Source: Thiocystis minor
GTDB lineage: Bacteria > Pseudomonadota > Gammaproteobacteria > Chromatiales > Chromatiaceae
Length of the DNA: 64,000 nucleotides
Direction of reading: 5' to 3'
Assembly (NCBI RefSeq): GCF_016653465.1
Contig: NZ_NHSQ01000057.1
Coordinates: 20,544-84,543, forward strand
Shown: positions 17,568 to 26,133 of the stretch, piece by piece
Position numbering within the stretch: position 1 is the first letter of the stretch
Layout of the letters: each line of letters begins with the position of its first letter
Notes under the pieces: generated by a model
Databases searched by the model: none
What the model saw: only the letters and a program-made list of their open reading frames with translations
What the model was told of the DNA's origin: nothing
Program-made: the position numbers and the translations under genes

Positions 17568-17909
17568 TTACCGTTCGGTCCGAGGCGGCGTCCGCTGGCC
17601 GTGCAGCATTGCGTCGGGCGAGGTCGGCCGCTCCCGCGTGACCTCGACGATCCGCCGGACCAGCTCGCGCAGATCCAGATCCGGGGGATCGGTGCGCGCC
17701 ATGAACCAATCGCTCAGACAGGTATCCTGCTTGTCGAGCAATCGCCTGAAGGTCAGCCGCTCCGGCTCGGTCAGATCGCTGTAGCCAAGATCGAGAAAGC
17801 GATCCAGCAGATGATCGAGTTCCAGCATCCCGCGTCGACACTGCCAGCGCAGACGACGAATTTGCTGATCCGTGGACAGCGAGGAAAGATCCCGCATCTC
17901 AGACTCCAT
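17568..17909 (-). CDS. sdhE: FAD assembly factor SdhE
   Basis: The 113-residue protein contains the SdhE/CptB family core: RRLRWQCRRGMLELDHLLDR with the RGxxE-type motif, then LTEPERLTFRRLLDKQDTCL. SdhE promotes covalent attachment of FAD to succinate dehydrogenase and fumarate reductase. The start may instead be the ATG four codons downstream (17897). The first ATG overlaps the end of the truncated sensor gene upstream, implying coupling. The C-terminal 25 residues extend beyond the usual SdhE length and are Arg/Pro-rich. Confidence 0.85.
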   Translation of the reverse strand: MESEMRDLSSLSTDQQIRRLRWQCRRGMLELDHLLDRFLDLGYSDLTEPERLTFRRLLDKQDTCLSDWFMARTDPPDLDLRELVRRIVEVTRERPTSPDAMLHGQRTPPRTER

Positions 17910-18441
17910 GCTGTTCGCCGATCTTCTGTTCCAGTCTGGCTAGATCATGCACCACCCCGCTGCCGAAACTCAAGCGAAGACCGGATACCGGGTCGAACTT
18001 AAGCAGGCTGGCCTCATCGCGTCGATGCCCCATCCGCGATTGGATCCGCGTGTCCAGCCTACCCTCCGCCACGGCTCCCAAGGCCCAGCGCAGGTTGCGA
18101 ACCGGCTTGGCGAAGTACCAGGCAAGCAAGGCACTGGCCGACAGACAGCCGAGCAGGATGGCGAGCATCGGCAGATAGGGTGGTGGCGGTCCATGACCCG
18201 ACGGTGGTGGACCAAAGCCCGGAACCCCAGGGGGCGGACCGGTTGGCGGGCCAAGCTCCCATCGGACACCGGACTCGGGATCGACCATCCGCCAGTCATC
18301 GGGCAGGAAGCGGGGAGGCGGCTCTGGCGGTCGCGGCGACCAGGAGCCATCGACGATGGCGATCGTCAGGAACAACGCAATCGCTGCGAGCCCCTGCGCC
18401 AGCAGAAAGGCGAGAAAAAACTTCCAGAACAGGCGTCCCAT
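17899..18441 (-). CDS. truncated sensor kinase-like membrane protein (HAMP, no kinase domain)
   Basis: From the ATG at 18441 the 180-residue product has a transmembrane helix (about 6-29), a Pro-rich periplasmic loop (repeated PPPP and PPG), a second helix (about 95-118) and the beginning of a HAMP domain, KPVRNLRWALGAVAEGRLD. After GHRRDE, where a family member would continue through HAMP into HisKA with an HDVSHELRSPL motif, the sequence becomes unrelated, and it ends within a few bases of the sdhE start. This looks like a sensor histidine kinase that lost its kinase region by deletion. No cognate regulator is nearby. Confidence 0.6.
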   Translation of the reverse strand: MGRLFWKFFLAFLLAQGLAAIALFLTIAIVDGSWSPRPPEPPPRFLPDDWRMVDPESGVRWELGPPTGPPPGVPGFGPPPSGHGPPPPYLPMLAILLGCLSASALLAWYFAKPVRNLRWALGAVAEGRLDTRIQSRMGHRRDEASLLKFDPVSGLRLSFGSGVVHDLARLEQKIGEQHGV

Positions 18442-18604
18442 CGCGGGGGGTATTCCCGAATCAACTGATCGCCCTGGCCACGGACACTCTGGATCCAGGC
18501 GCGGCCATCCGTTTTGTGAATCGTTTTTTACAACGTATCTGGCATAGCATCTGGTGTTCGTGCAACGGTTCCATCTCACCGGAGCCATCAAGCGTCCGGA
18601 TATT

Positions 18605-18615
18605 GACGCGATTTA
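18605..18615 (-). repeat. TAAACCGCGTC-family motif at dsrS stop (one mismatch)
   Basis: Read on minus, TAAATCGCGTC begins with the dsrS stop codon TAA. It is the variant member of a motif shared with lepA, lepB, dsrB and the gene ending at 59593. Confidence 0.6.
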
Positions 18616-19737
18616 AACGAACTCACGACTGATGCGGCGCAATCGGTCTAAGGAGTCCTGGAGAGGAATGATGACAGGCGCAAGCTTGCGGCGCATGAGA
18701 CTGCCGAGCGTGGTGGAGTCAGGCAGGATCGGCCGAATCAGGCCATACCCCACACCAGAGAGGAACCGCATGGCCGCGATTTCGGAGGCGAGGAGTGGCT
18801 CCTGCAGCAGAATCTTGGCGACATCAAGGTAGGCTCTATCCGGGTTGGCGAACCGCGTGGCATCCGCCAGCAGATCGTCGATCGCGAGATCGGGGTCGCC
18901 AGCCGGCCGCAGCACGGCGAAATACTCGCGCAGACAGACGAAGGTCGCGAGCACGACATCCTGACTGGGCGGCTTGGCCAGCACGGCCGCAACCGTCTTA
19001 AGGAACGCCTGTCCGCGCTCCGAGTAGACCCGCTGGAGCAGCACCGCGACAGCATCGCCCTGCCCCGCCAGGTCATGGACGGCTCCGGCGAGCGCACGCG
19101 CGGGAGCTGGTTCCGGCAGATCGTCCGGCAATGCCTGGAGAAATCCAACCAGATAAGATGGCTTGCGCGCGGCTTTACGCCAGAGGTCGCCGCGCCCTTC
19201 GCGGTCGAGCAATCCCGGCTGCAACACCAGCCGAACCGATTCGACGATCGCCTCGCTCTCCGTCTCGAAGGGCAGATATTCGATCAGATACTCCGCGAGA
19301 ACCTGGCCCATGGCGCTTCGGGCGACGGCGAGATTGGAGAGCATGCGCCGCGCATTGCCGGCGTCTTCCATGGCCCACCAGGCGCGCCGCGCCAGTTCGT
19401 CGGTTAGGCCCGGGGCGCAGACGGCGGCGACCACGGCCTCTGGCTCGCCGAGCAGCAACAGTTGCGCGAGGCTTTCGTCGCGCATCTGGCCCATCCGGGT
19501 CCAGCGTTGCAGATAGATAGGGTAACCGCCGGGGGAGCCCAGGACATGGCCGGAGAGCAGTTCCCTGACCCGGCGCAGATACTGATCCGCGCGAGTATTG
19601 GGATTCAGTCGGATGGTGACTTCGCCCTGAACACCAAGGCTCTGAACAATCATCCGGCTCTCGTCGATACGGATCGCCTGCGGTTGATTGGCAAGCAGGA
19701 CGTTGAGCCTGAGAGTATCCTCGGGACTGAGATCCAT
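18613..19737 (-). CDS. dsrS: DsrS, sulfur-oxidation-associated protein
   Basis: This 374-residue soluble protein has no signal peptide or transmembrane segment. It begins MDLSPEDTLRLNVLLANQPQ and continues with Arg/Leu/Ala-rich, helix-repeat-like sequence (LAQLLLLGEPEAVVAAVCAP). I identify it as DsrS from its character, length and its position right after a DsrR gene, the order known in Allochromatium vinosum. There dsrS is the last gene of the dsr operon and its molecular role is unclear. Here dsrRS are about 25 kb from dsrN, beside recO. The stop codon lies in the recurring TAAACCGCGTC-like motif. Confidence 0.75.
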   Translation of the reverse strand: MDLSPEDTLRLNVLLANQPQAIRIDESRMIVQSLGVQGEVTIRLNPNTRADQYLRRVRELLSGHVLGSPGGYPIYLQRWTRMGQMRDESLAQLLLLGEPEAVVAAVCAPGLTDELARRAWWAMEDAGNARRMLSNLAVARSAMGQVLAEYLIEYLPFETESEAIVESVRLVLQPGLLDREGRGDLWRKAARKPSYLVGFLQALPDDLPEPAPARALAGAVHDLAGQGDAVAVLLQRVYSERGQAFLKTVAAVLAKPPSQDVVLATFVCLREYFAVLRPAGDPDLAIDDLLADATRFANPDRAYLDVAKILLQEPLLASEIAAMRFLSGVGYGLIRPILPDSTTLGSLMRRKLAPVIIPLQDSLDRLRRISREFV

Positions 19738-19776
19738 CGAATCAAGACGCCCTTGCTGATGGGGAAGCGAGCATCG

Positions 19777-20091
19777 CTAATCCTCGATCGGCGGCTTATA
19801 GTTCGGGTCTTTCGGGTTGAGAAAGATGAAATGGAACTGGCCCGGTTCAATTTCGACAAAATCCATGGTCGCTTGATCCAGTAGCGGAACCTGCTCGGGC
19901 GTCATGACGATATCGATACCCTCACAGGTCATCCGAATGTCATCCTCGGTCAGTTCGTCGAACCCCATGCGATAGTCGATACTGCCATCCGGCTGCTGGG
20001 CAGCAGCCAAGCGCAACGACATACCCTCGGTGCCACCCTGATTCGCCGCCTTGATAACCTGTTCGGCGGCTGCTGCTGTGAGTTTGAACAT
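19777..20091 (-). CDS. dsrR: DsrR, A-type iron-sulfur carrier-like protein
   Basis: This 104-residue protein has the A-type carrier fold signature (FKLTAAAAEQVIKAA, then LRLAAAQQPDGSIDYRMGFD). The three cysteines that bind iron-sulfur in IscA/ErpA are missing; the single Cys (in MTCEGIDI) is not at a conserved position, and the C-terminal CGCG-type motif is replaced by HFIFLNPKDPN. That loss is characteristic of DsrR, a dsr-linked protein in sulfur oxidizers for which a role in post-transcriptional control of dsr genes was proposed. It is followed by dsrS after 39 bases, presumably co-transcribed. It stands far from the dsr operon. Confidence 0.8.
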   Translation of the reverse strand: MFKLTAAAAEQVIKAANQGGTEGMSLRLAAAQQPDGSIDYRMGFDELTEDDIRMTCEGIDIVMTPEQVPLLDQATMDFVEIEPGQFHFIFLNPKDPNYKPPIED

Positions 20092-20307
20092 CTCGGACCT
20101 TTACTTGTTGGCTATCCGCTTTGGAACTGTCACAAGTTTAAACCTTATGATGTCGGTTTTGGACAGCGTCGCTTACTCGGCATGTCCTCGGTCAACGATC
20201 CTGGTCATGTCGACTGTCCAGATTGACGCCAGGCAACAAGCTAGCGAACCGGCCGGTTAGGCATTGGCGAAAAAGCCTTCATGAAACGCAACCATGCTCT
20301 CGATGCG

Positions 20308-21057
20308 CTATACACCCAGTTCATTCCGGGCACCGTACCAGCGTTGATAGAGTTCGCGGCTTTTCAGCGGACGCTCGCCCAGATAGGGCGTCAGTATCCC
20401 GCGCAGCAGGATCCGCGCCTCCCGTCGCTGCGCGAGATCCAGATCCTCGCCCCGCGTTAGGGCCAGCAGCGTCGCGCCGGACAGCACCGGCCCCGTCTCG
20501 ACCGCCGCCGCCCGGCGCAATCCCCGTTCCGCCTCGTAACGATAAGACCGCTCCGCCAGCACGGGTTCCCGCCCGCCCGCCTCCCGATCCAGCGTCGGAC
20601 CATAGCCCAATTCGTCCAGCAGACGCAGCTCGAACCGACGCAGCAGCGTCTCAAGCTCGACTCCCTCGGCCAGACGCGCGAGCGCGTCCTGATAGAAGGC
20701 GAAAAGCGGGTCATGCGAATCGTGCCGGGCGAGCAGGCGAACCAGCAGTTCATTGAGATAAAAACCACCCAGCAGGGCACGCCCCTGAAGTGCCATCGGG
20801 CGACCCGCGCCCTCGCTGCGGGTCAGGGTACGGACCTCGCCGCGCCCGACCGCCCCAAGCCATAAGGGTTGAAAAGGTTGCAGCAGCGCACTCGCCGGAT
20901 TGCGCGGCCGACGCGCACCCTTGGCGATCACGGCAAAGCGCCCTACCCCGATCCCGAAGACCTCCAGCAGCAGACTGGTATTGGTATAGTCGCGCCGGTG
21001 CAGCACAAACGCCTGGAACAGTCCATCCCGAGTACGCGCGGGTGCAAGTCCGGTCAT
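20308..21057 (-). CDS. recO: DNA repair protein RecO
   Basis: This 249-residue protein starts QAFVLHRRDYTNTSLLLEVF, the OB-fold start of RecO, and has the GARRPRNP motif and the LNELLVRLLARHDSHDPLF segment. Its length is typical. RecO anneals DNA and loads RecA with RecR in gap repair. The gene is the last of the lepA-lepB-DUF4845-rnc-era-recO cluster; the usual followers pdxJ-acpS are absent and dsrR-dsrS come next after 216 bases. Confidence 0.93.
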   Translation of the reverse strand: MTGLAPARTRDGLFQAFVLHRRDYTNTSLLLEVFGIGVGRFAVIAKGARRPRNPASALLQPFQPLWLGAVGRGEVRTLTRSEGAGRPMALQGRALLGGFYLNELLVRLLARHDSHDPLFAFYQDALARLAEGVELETLLRRFELRLLDELGYGPTLDREAGGREPVLAERSYRYEAERGLRRAAAVETGPVLSGATLLALTRGEDLDLAQRREARILLRGILTPYLGERPLKSRELYQRWYGARNELGV

Positions 21058-21099
21058 GTCATTCGATCGCTGACAACTGAAAACCGACCACTGAAAACG

Positions 21100-22035
21100 T
21101 TATTGGTCTTCGCGATACCCAAGACTGGCGATGGCCGCCTCGTCGCTCGACCAGCTCTTCTTGATCTTGACCCAGACTTCCAGATGCACCGGGCAGTCGA
21201 ACAGCTTCTGCATCTCCTGGCGGGCCTGGCTGGCCGCGGCCTTGAGCGCCTCGCCTTGCTTGCCGATGATGATCGCTTTTTGACTCGCGCGCTCCACCCA
21301 AATCAGCGCATGGATCTGATAGCGTCCGTCCACCTGCTCGAAGCGTTCGATCTCGACCGATGTCCGATACGGGAGTTCCTCCCCATAACGCTGCATCAAC
21401 TGCTCGCGTACCAGTTCGGCGGCGAAAAAGCGTTCGGAACGGTCGGTGAGCTGATCTTCCGGAAACAGCGGTTCGCCCTTTGGCAGGGCCGCCAGCACCG
21501 CCTGCTCCAACGCCTCGACCTGATCCCCATGGGTCGCGGAAACTGGGATCAGGGCCACAAAATCATGACGCTTGGACAGGATTTGCAGATAGGGGAGCAA
21601 CGCCTGCTTGTCAGCCACCCGATCGACCTTGTTGACCACCGCGATCACTGGCACGCCGGCCAGGGCGACCGCCTCCAGCGCCTTGGCGTCTTCCTCGGTC
21701 CAGCGCAGCGCCTCGACGACCAGCAGGGCCAGATTGGTGTCGCTGAGCGTCGTGCGCGCGGCGCGATTCAGATAGCGGTTGAGCGCGCTGCCGCCGCGCT
21801 GATGGATACCGGGCGTGTCGACGAACAGGATCTGACCCTCGGGACGGGTTTTGATGCCGAGGATGGAGTGGCGCGTGGTCTGGGCCTTGTGGGAGGTAAT
21901 GGCCAGTTTCTGTCCAAGGATGCGATTGAGCAGCGTCGATTTACCCACATTGGGACGGCCGACGATGGCCACATAGCCGCAATGTCCGGGCGCGGCGTCG
22001 GCGACACTCTCGTCCGGCATCTTTTGGTCGGTCAT
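21100..22035 (-). CDS. era: GTPase Era
   Basis: The 311-residue protein has the Ras-like GTPase motifs G1 GRPNVGKST, the switch segment KAQTTRHSILGI, G3 DTPGIH and G4 NKVDRV, and the C-terminal KH domain with IIIGKQGEALK for binding the 3' end of 16S rRNA. The ATG at 22035 overlaps the rnc stop as ATGA, which decides the start over an upstream in-frame ATG within rnc. Era assists 30S ribosome maturation and couples it to cell growth. Confidence 0.96.
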   Translation of the reverse strand: MTDQKMPDESVADAAPGHCGYVAIVGRPNVGKSTLLNRILGQKLAITSHKAQTTRHSILGIKTRPEGQILFVDTPGIHQRGGSALNRYLNRAARTTLSDTNLALLVVEALRWTEEDAKALEAVALAGVPVIAVVNKVDRVADKQALLPYLQILSKRHDFVALIPVSATHGDQVEALEQAVLAALPKGEPLFPEDQLTDRSERFFAAELVREQLMQRYGEELPYRTSVEIERFEQVDGRYQIHALIWVERASQKAIIIGKQGEALKAAASQARQEMQKLFDCPVHLEVWVKIKKSWSSDEAAIASLGYREDQ

Positions 22036-22706
22036 TTTTCGATTTGCTCCAACATGGCCTGGGCGGCCGACTGTTCGGCGCGCCGACGGCTGCTGCCCGT
22101 GCCGAAAGCGCACAGATTCCTGTCGGTCAACAGACAACTGACGGTAAAGATCTGATCGTGCTGATCGCCGCCGATCTCGGTCACGACATAGTCAGGCAGG
22201 GGCCACTTGCGCGACTGCAACCACTCCTGGAGACGGGTTTTGGGATCCTTGCCCGACTGCGCCGCGCTGGTGTCGTCGAGCCGCTCGGCGAACAGTCTCA
22301 TGACCACGGTTTGCGTGGCCGCGAAACCGGCATCCAGATAGACGGCGCCCAGCACGGCCTCCAGCGCATCCGCCAGAATGGAATCGCGCGCATGGCCGCC
22401 GGTGCGCAACTCGCCCGCACCCAGCCTCAAATAATCGCCAAGGCGCAGACCGCGCGCCAGCCCGGCCAACGATTCGCGTTTCACCAGCGAGGCCCGCATG
22501 CGACTCAGGGTGCCCTCGTCAGCCTCGGGAAAACGCTCCCAAAGCACCTCGGCGATCAGGAAACCGATCAGGGCATCGCCGAGAAATTCCAGTCTTTCGT
22601 TGTTGAACGCCCCCGCGCTACGGTGCGTCAGTCCCTGTTCAAGCAGGTCTTCGCGTTTGAACGAATGCCCCAGGGCAAGCGCCAGACGGCGCGGATCCGC
22701 ATTCAC
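22032..22706 (-). CDS. rnc: ribonuclease III
   Basis: The 224-residue protein has the RNase III signature NERLEFLGDALIGFLIAEVL with the catalytic acidic residues, the second acidic motif DALEAVLGAVYLD, and a C-terminal double-stranded RNA-binding domain ending with GSSRRRAEQSAAQAML. It processes rRNA precursors and structured mRNAs. It overlaps both neighbours by four bases (DUF4845 upstream, era downstream), so the genes are translationally coupled. Confidence 0.96.
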   Translation of the reverse strand: MNADPRRLALALGHSFKREDLLEQGLTHRSAGAFNNERLEFLGDALIGFLIAEVLWERFPEADEGTLSRMRASLVKRESLAGLARGLRLGDYLRLGAGELRTGGHARDSILADALEAVLGAVYLDAGFAATQTVVMRLFAERLDDTSAAQSGKDPKTRLQEWLQSRKWPLPDYVVTEIGGDQHDQIFTVSCLLTDRNLCAFGTGSSRRRAEQSAAQAMLEQIEK

Positions 22707-23092
22707 TGGGTCTTCACATCCACCTGGTAAGTGAACATCGCGACAGCATCGACATTGAAAAAGAGATGCACGCGCTGTTCGTAGTTGACCGTCACCTGAT
22801 AGGTATTCTGTTCCAGCTTTTTGATGTCGAAATCCTTGGTGGTGATATTGGCCACGCTGTTGACATCCATGCGCTTGCCGATCGTATCGGCGATCCCGCG
22901 CGCTCCGCCCTGAAGGGTCTCGGATTGCTCGGCCACGCCGGTCATGATAGAGCGGATGGTCCAGAAGTTGAGATAGAGCGGTCCGAGCTTCAACAGGAGC
23001 GTCATGAAAAAGGCGATCAGCCCTATGGTAAAGATGATGCCGAGCATCCCCATGCCGCGCTGGCGCGAACCGAACCCAGACATTTTGCGCAT
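22703..23092 (-). CDS. DUF4845 membrane protein
   Basis: This 129-residue protein has an N-terminal pilin-like hydrophobic segment, RGMGMLGIIFTIGLIAFFMT, and a small extracytoplasmic domain. The family (DUF4845) is regularly found between lepB and rnc in gammaproteobacteria and has no established function. It overlaps rnc and begins 26 bases after lepB. Confidence 0.85.
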   Translation of the reverse strand: MRKMSGFGSRQRGMGMLGIIFTIGLIAFFMTLLLKLGPLYLNFWTIRSIMTGVAEQSETLQGGARGIADTIGKRMDVNSVANITTKDFDIKKLEQNTYQVTVNYEQRVHLFFNVDAVAMFTYQVDVKTQ

Positions 23093-23109
23093 TACAGATC
23101 TCTCCTAAG

Positions 23110-23120
23110 GACGCGGTTTA
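23110..23120 (-). repeat. TAAACCGCGTC motif at lepB stop
   Basis: Read on minus, the 11 bases TAAACCGCGTC begin with the lepB stop codon. No inverted partner is seen nearby. Confidence 0.7.
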
Positions 23121-23960
23121 GTGAATTCCATCGCCCAGACGCGACCAGGCGATCGGCAGGCCGTCGCGCGCCCCATCCCAATGCATCCAGATCGCGAAGG
23201 CTTTACCGACTAGATTCGCGTCCGGCACGAACCCCCAGCACCGGCTGTCGTTGCTGTTGTCGCGATTGTCGCCCATCACAAAATAGTGCCCCGGCGGAAC
23301 CCGGATCGAACCGAGCGCCAGCTTCTGACAGCCAAAAGGCAGATTCGGTGCGTTGGAGCGGGTCAGGATCCGATGTTCGACCCCGTCCAGACTCTCCAGG
23401 GCCTCGCGCGCGCCGGTCATTTCGATCCCGGAACCCTCGCCCGAGAAAGCGCCGATCGGCAGTTGGCCCATGGGTTCGCCATTCACGAAGACGGTCTTGT
23501 TCCGATAATCGATCTCGTCGCCCGGCAGACCGATCACGCGCTTGATGTAGTCGGTCGTGGGATCCAGGGGAAATTTGAACACGAGCACATCGCCGCGCTG
23601 GGGCTCGCCGAGTTCGATGAATTTGCGATTCAGCACCGGCAGCCGCAGACCGTAGGCAAATTTGTTGACCAGGATGAAATCGCCAGTCAAAAGGGTCGGC
23701 ATCATCGAATTGGACGGAATCCGGAATGGCTCCACCAGAAAGGAGCGCAGGATCAGAACCGCGAAAATGACCGGGAAAAATGAGCGCGCGTATTCGACCA
23801 GGATCGGCTCGCGATAGCCGAATTTGCCCTCCTCGACCTGTGCGCCGGCGGCATCGGCCAACCGACGCCGGCGCGGCGCGAACAGCAGCGCATCGATCAG
23901 CCAGATACCACCGGTCAGGACCGATGCCAGGACGAGAAAAGCGGGGAAATCAAACGTCAT
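23118..23960 (-). CDS. lepB: signal peptidase I
   Basis: The 280-residue protein has two N-terminal transmembrane segments (about 5-28 and 58-75) and the catalytic dyad: Ser85 in IPSNSMMPTL and Lys140 in DYIKRVIGLPGD. Box D/E is present as GHYFVMGDNRDNSNDSRCWG. It cleaves signal peptides of exported proteins at the outer face of the inner membrane. It is in the lepA-lepB-rnc-era-recO cluster. Its stop is part of the TAAACCGCGTC motif. Confidence 0.96.
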   Translation of the reverse strand: MTFDFPAFLVLASVLTGGIWLIDALLFAPRRRRLADAAGAQVEEGKFGYREPILVEYARSFFPVIFAVLILRSFLVEPFRIPSNSMMPTLLTGDFILVNKFAYGLRLPVLNRKFIELGEPQRGDVLVFKFPLDPTTDYIKRVIGLPGDEIDYRNKTVFVNGEPMGQLPIGAFSGEGSGIEMTGAREALESLDGVEHRILTRSNAPNLPFGCQKLALGSIRVPPGHYFVMGDNRDNSNDSRCWGFVPDANLVGKAFAIWMHWDGARDGLPIAWSRLGDGIH

Positions 23961-23994
23961 TAGGAATCCTTATGGTGTTTTCGGCCGTATCACT

Positions 23995-24080
23995 TGAAAC
24001 CGCGCCCCGAACGAAATGCGTCATGTTCATTTTATGTCGGGTTCTAAGGGCTTTTTCGGCCTCCGTGGAGACGCGGTTTA
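23995..24080 (-). repeat. inverted-repeat element at lepA 3' end (TAAACCGCGTC arm)
   Basis: On minus, TAAACCGCGTC begins with the lepA stop (24080-24070), and an imperfect inverse arm (GGGGCGCGGTTTCA, 24009-23996) lies about 60 bases further on. This is about the same spacing as the pair at the dsrB 3' end. Confidence 0.55.
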
Positions 24081-25880
24081 ATTATCCTTGCCGACTTGCA
24101 GCACGGCAAGAAAGGCTTCTTGCGGGATATCCACTTTGCCGACCTGCTTCATGCGCTTCTTGCCTGCCTTCTGCTTCTCCAGCAGCTTGCGCTTGCGGGT
24201 CGCGTCGCCGCCGTAACATTTCGCGGTCACGTTCTTGCGCAAAGGCTTGACCGTGGTGCGGGCGATGATCTTGGATCCGATGGCAGCCTGGATCGCGACC
24301 TCGAACATCTGGCGCGGGATGAGATCCTTCATGCGGACGGTCACGTCATGGCCGCGCGCCTGCGAAACGGCGCGGTGCACGATGGAGGACAGCGAGTCAA
24401 CCTTGTCGCCATTGATGAGGATATCCAGCTTGACCAGATCGGACGTCTGGAAACGCTTGAATTCGTATTCAAAAGAGGCAAAGCCCCGGCTGCACGACTT
24501 GAGCCGGTCGAAAAAGTCGAGCACCACCTCGCTCAACGGCAGTTCATAGGTCGCCTGCACCTGACCGCCCAGATACTGAAGCTGCTTCTGAACGCCGCGC
24601 TTCTCGATACAGAGATTGATGACCGCGCCCAGATAGTCCTGCGGCACCAGGATATGGGCCTCGATGATCGGCTCGCGCACCTCGCTGAACTTGCCCGGCT
24701 CGGGCAGGTTGGCGGGATTGTCGATCTTGATCAGTTCGCCGTCGCTGCGCAGCACCTCGTAGACCACCGTCGGGGCGGTGGTGATGAGATCGAGATCGTA
24801 TTCGCGTTCGAGACGTTCCTGGATGATTTCCATGTGCAGCATCCCAAGGAAGCCGCAGCGAAAACCGAACCCGAGCGCCTGCGACACCTCGGGCTCGTAA
24901 TGCAGCGCGGCATCGTTGAGCCGCAGCTTGGCGAGCGCCTCGCGTAGATCCTCGTAGTCGTCCGAGATCACCGTGTAGAGCCCGGCGAACACCCGCGGAC
25001 GCATCTCCTTGAAACCGGGGAGCTTGGGCGCCGGGTGGTCGGGGCGGGTGATGGTATCGCCCACCGGCGCGCCGTCGATCTCCTTGATGCCGGCGACCAT
25101 GTAACCGACCTCGCCAGCGCTCAGGACGTCGCGCTCGGTCTTCTTGGGGGTGAAGACACCGACCCCGTCGACCTGCTGAGTACGACCGGTCGACATGATC
25201 AGGATCTTATCGCGCCGACGCATCTCGCCATTCATGACCCGCACCAGCGACACCACGCCCACATAGGGATCGAACCAGGAGTCGATGATCAGCGCCTGCA
25301 GCGGCGCCTTGGGGTCGCCGGTCGGCGCGGGAATGTGCTCGACCAGCGCCTCCAGCAGATCCGGGATACCCTCGCCGGTCTTGGCGCTGACACGCAGCGC
25401 ATGCTCGGCATCCAGACCGATGATTTCCTCGATTTCCCGGATCACCCGTTCCGGCTCGGCGGACGGCAGGTCGATCTTGTTCAGGACCGGCAGCACCTCC
25501 AGCCCCTGTTCGATGGCGGTATAACAGTTGGCGACGCTCTGCGCCTCGACGCCCTGGGCGGCATCGACCACCAGCAGCGCGCCCTCGCAGGCGGCTAGCG
25601 AGCGCGAGACCTCATAGGAGAAATCCACATGCCCCGGCGTGTCGATGAAATTCAACTGATAGGTCTCGCCATTGCGGGCCAGATAGTCGAGCGTCACGCT
25701 CTGCGCCTTGATGGTGATCCCGCGCTCGCGCTCCAGATCCATGGAGTCCAGCACCTGGCTGGACATCTCGCGGTCGGTCAGCGCGCCGCTGAGCTGGATG
25801 AAACGGTCGGCAATGGTCGATTTTCCGTGATCGATATGGGCGATGATCGAAAAATTGCGGATATGGCTGATGTCGGTCAT
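24078..25880 (-). CDS. lepA: elongation factor 4 (LepA), back-translocase
   Basis: The 600-residue protein is full length. GTPase motifs are AHIDHGKST, the switch I region [18 protein letters not shown] and [10 protein letters not shown]. The LepA-specific C-terminal domain ends [26 protein letters not shown]. It acts on ribosomes under stress or in initiation. It is followed by lepB after 117 bases. Confidence 0.97.
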   Translation of the reverse strand: MTDISHIRNFSIIAHIDHGKSTIADRFIQLSGALTDREMSSQVLDSMDLERERGITIKAQSVTLDYLARNGETYQLNFIDTPGHVDFSYEVSRSLAACEGALLVVDAAQGVEAQSVANCYTAIEQGLEVLPVLNKIDLPSAEPERVIREIEEIIGLDAEHALRVSAKTGEGIPDLLEALVEHIPAPTGDPKAPLQALIIDSWFDPYVGVVSLVRVMNGEMRRRDKILIMSTGRTQQVDGVGVFTPKKTERDVLSAGEVGYMVAGIKEIDGAPVGDTITRPDHPAPKLPGFKEMRPRVFAGLYTVISDDYEDLREALAKLRLNDAALHYEPEVSQALGFGFRCGFLGMLHMEIIQERLEREYDLDLITTAPTVVYEVLRSDGELIKIDNPANLPEPGKFSEVREPIIEAHILVPQDYLGAVINLCIEKRGVQKQLQYLGGQVQATYELPLSEVVLDFFDRLKSCSRGFASFEYEFKRFQTSDLVKLDILINGDKVDSLSSIVHRAVSQARGHDVTVRMKDLIPRQMFEVAIQAAIGSKIIARTTVKPLRKNVTAKCYGGDATRKRKLLEKQKAGKKRMKQVGKVDIPQEAFLAVLQVGKDN

Positions 25881-26040
25881 CGAGAATCTGGACGCCGGGG
25901 GCTAATAAATGCGATGGGGACAGGGGTCCATGACAGAGGGTCGGGACGACGCCAACCAGGGGCGCTGGCGGCGACCGAGGCCACCGGCCACCTCACGAAC
26001 GAACCTGCACGGGAAACCGCGTCATAGTAACAGACCTGAG

Positions 26041-26060
26041 CGGATCGGCGCACCGATCCG
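26041..26060. terminator. 8-bp stem-loop between degP and lepA
   Basis: CGGATCGG and CCGATCCG enclose the loop CGCA, 74 bases beyond the degP stop. There is no T-run on minus, so it is a weak terminator at best. A copy of AAACCGCGTC also lies nearby (about 26014-26023). Confidence 0.35.
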
Positions 26061-26133
26061 TTTGGCTACTGGCTCTGGCTACTCAGCGACGGACGACGCA
26101 CCGATCCCGCCAGGTCTCCGCTTCTGGCCGGCG

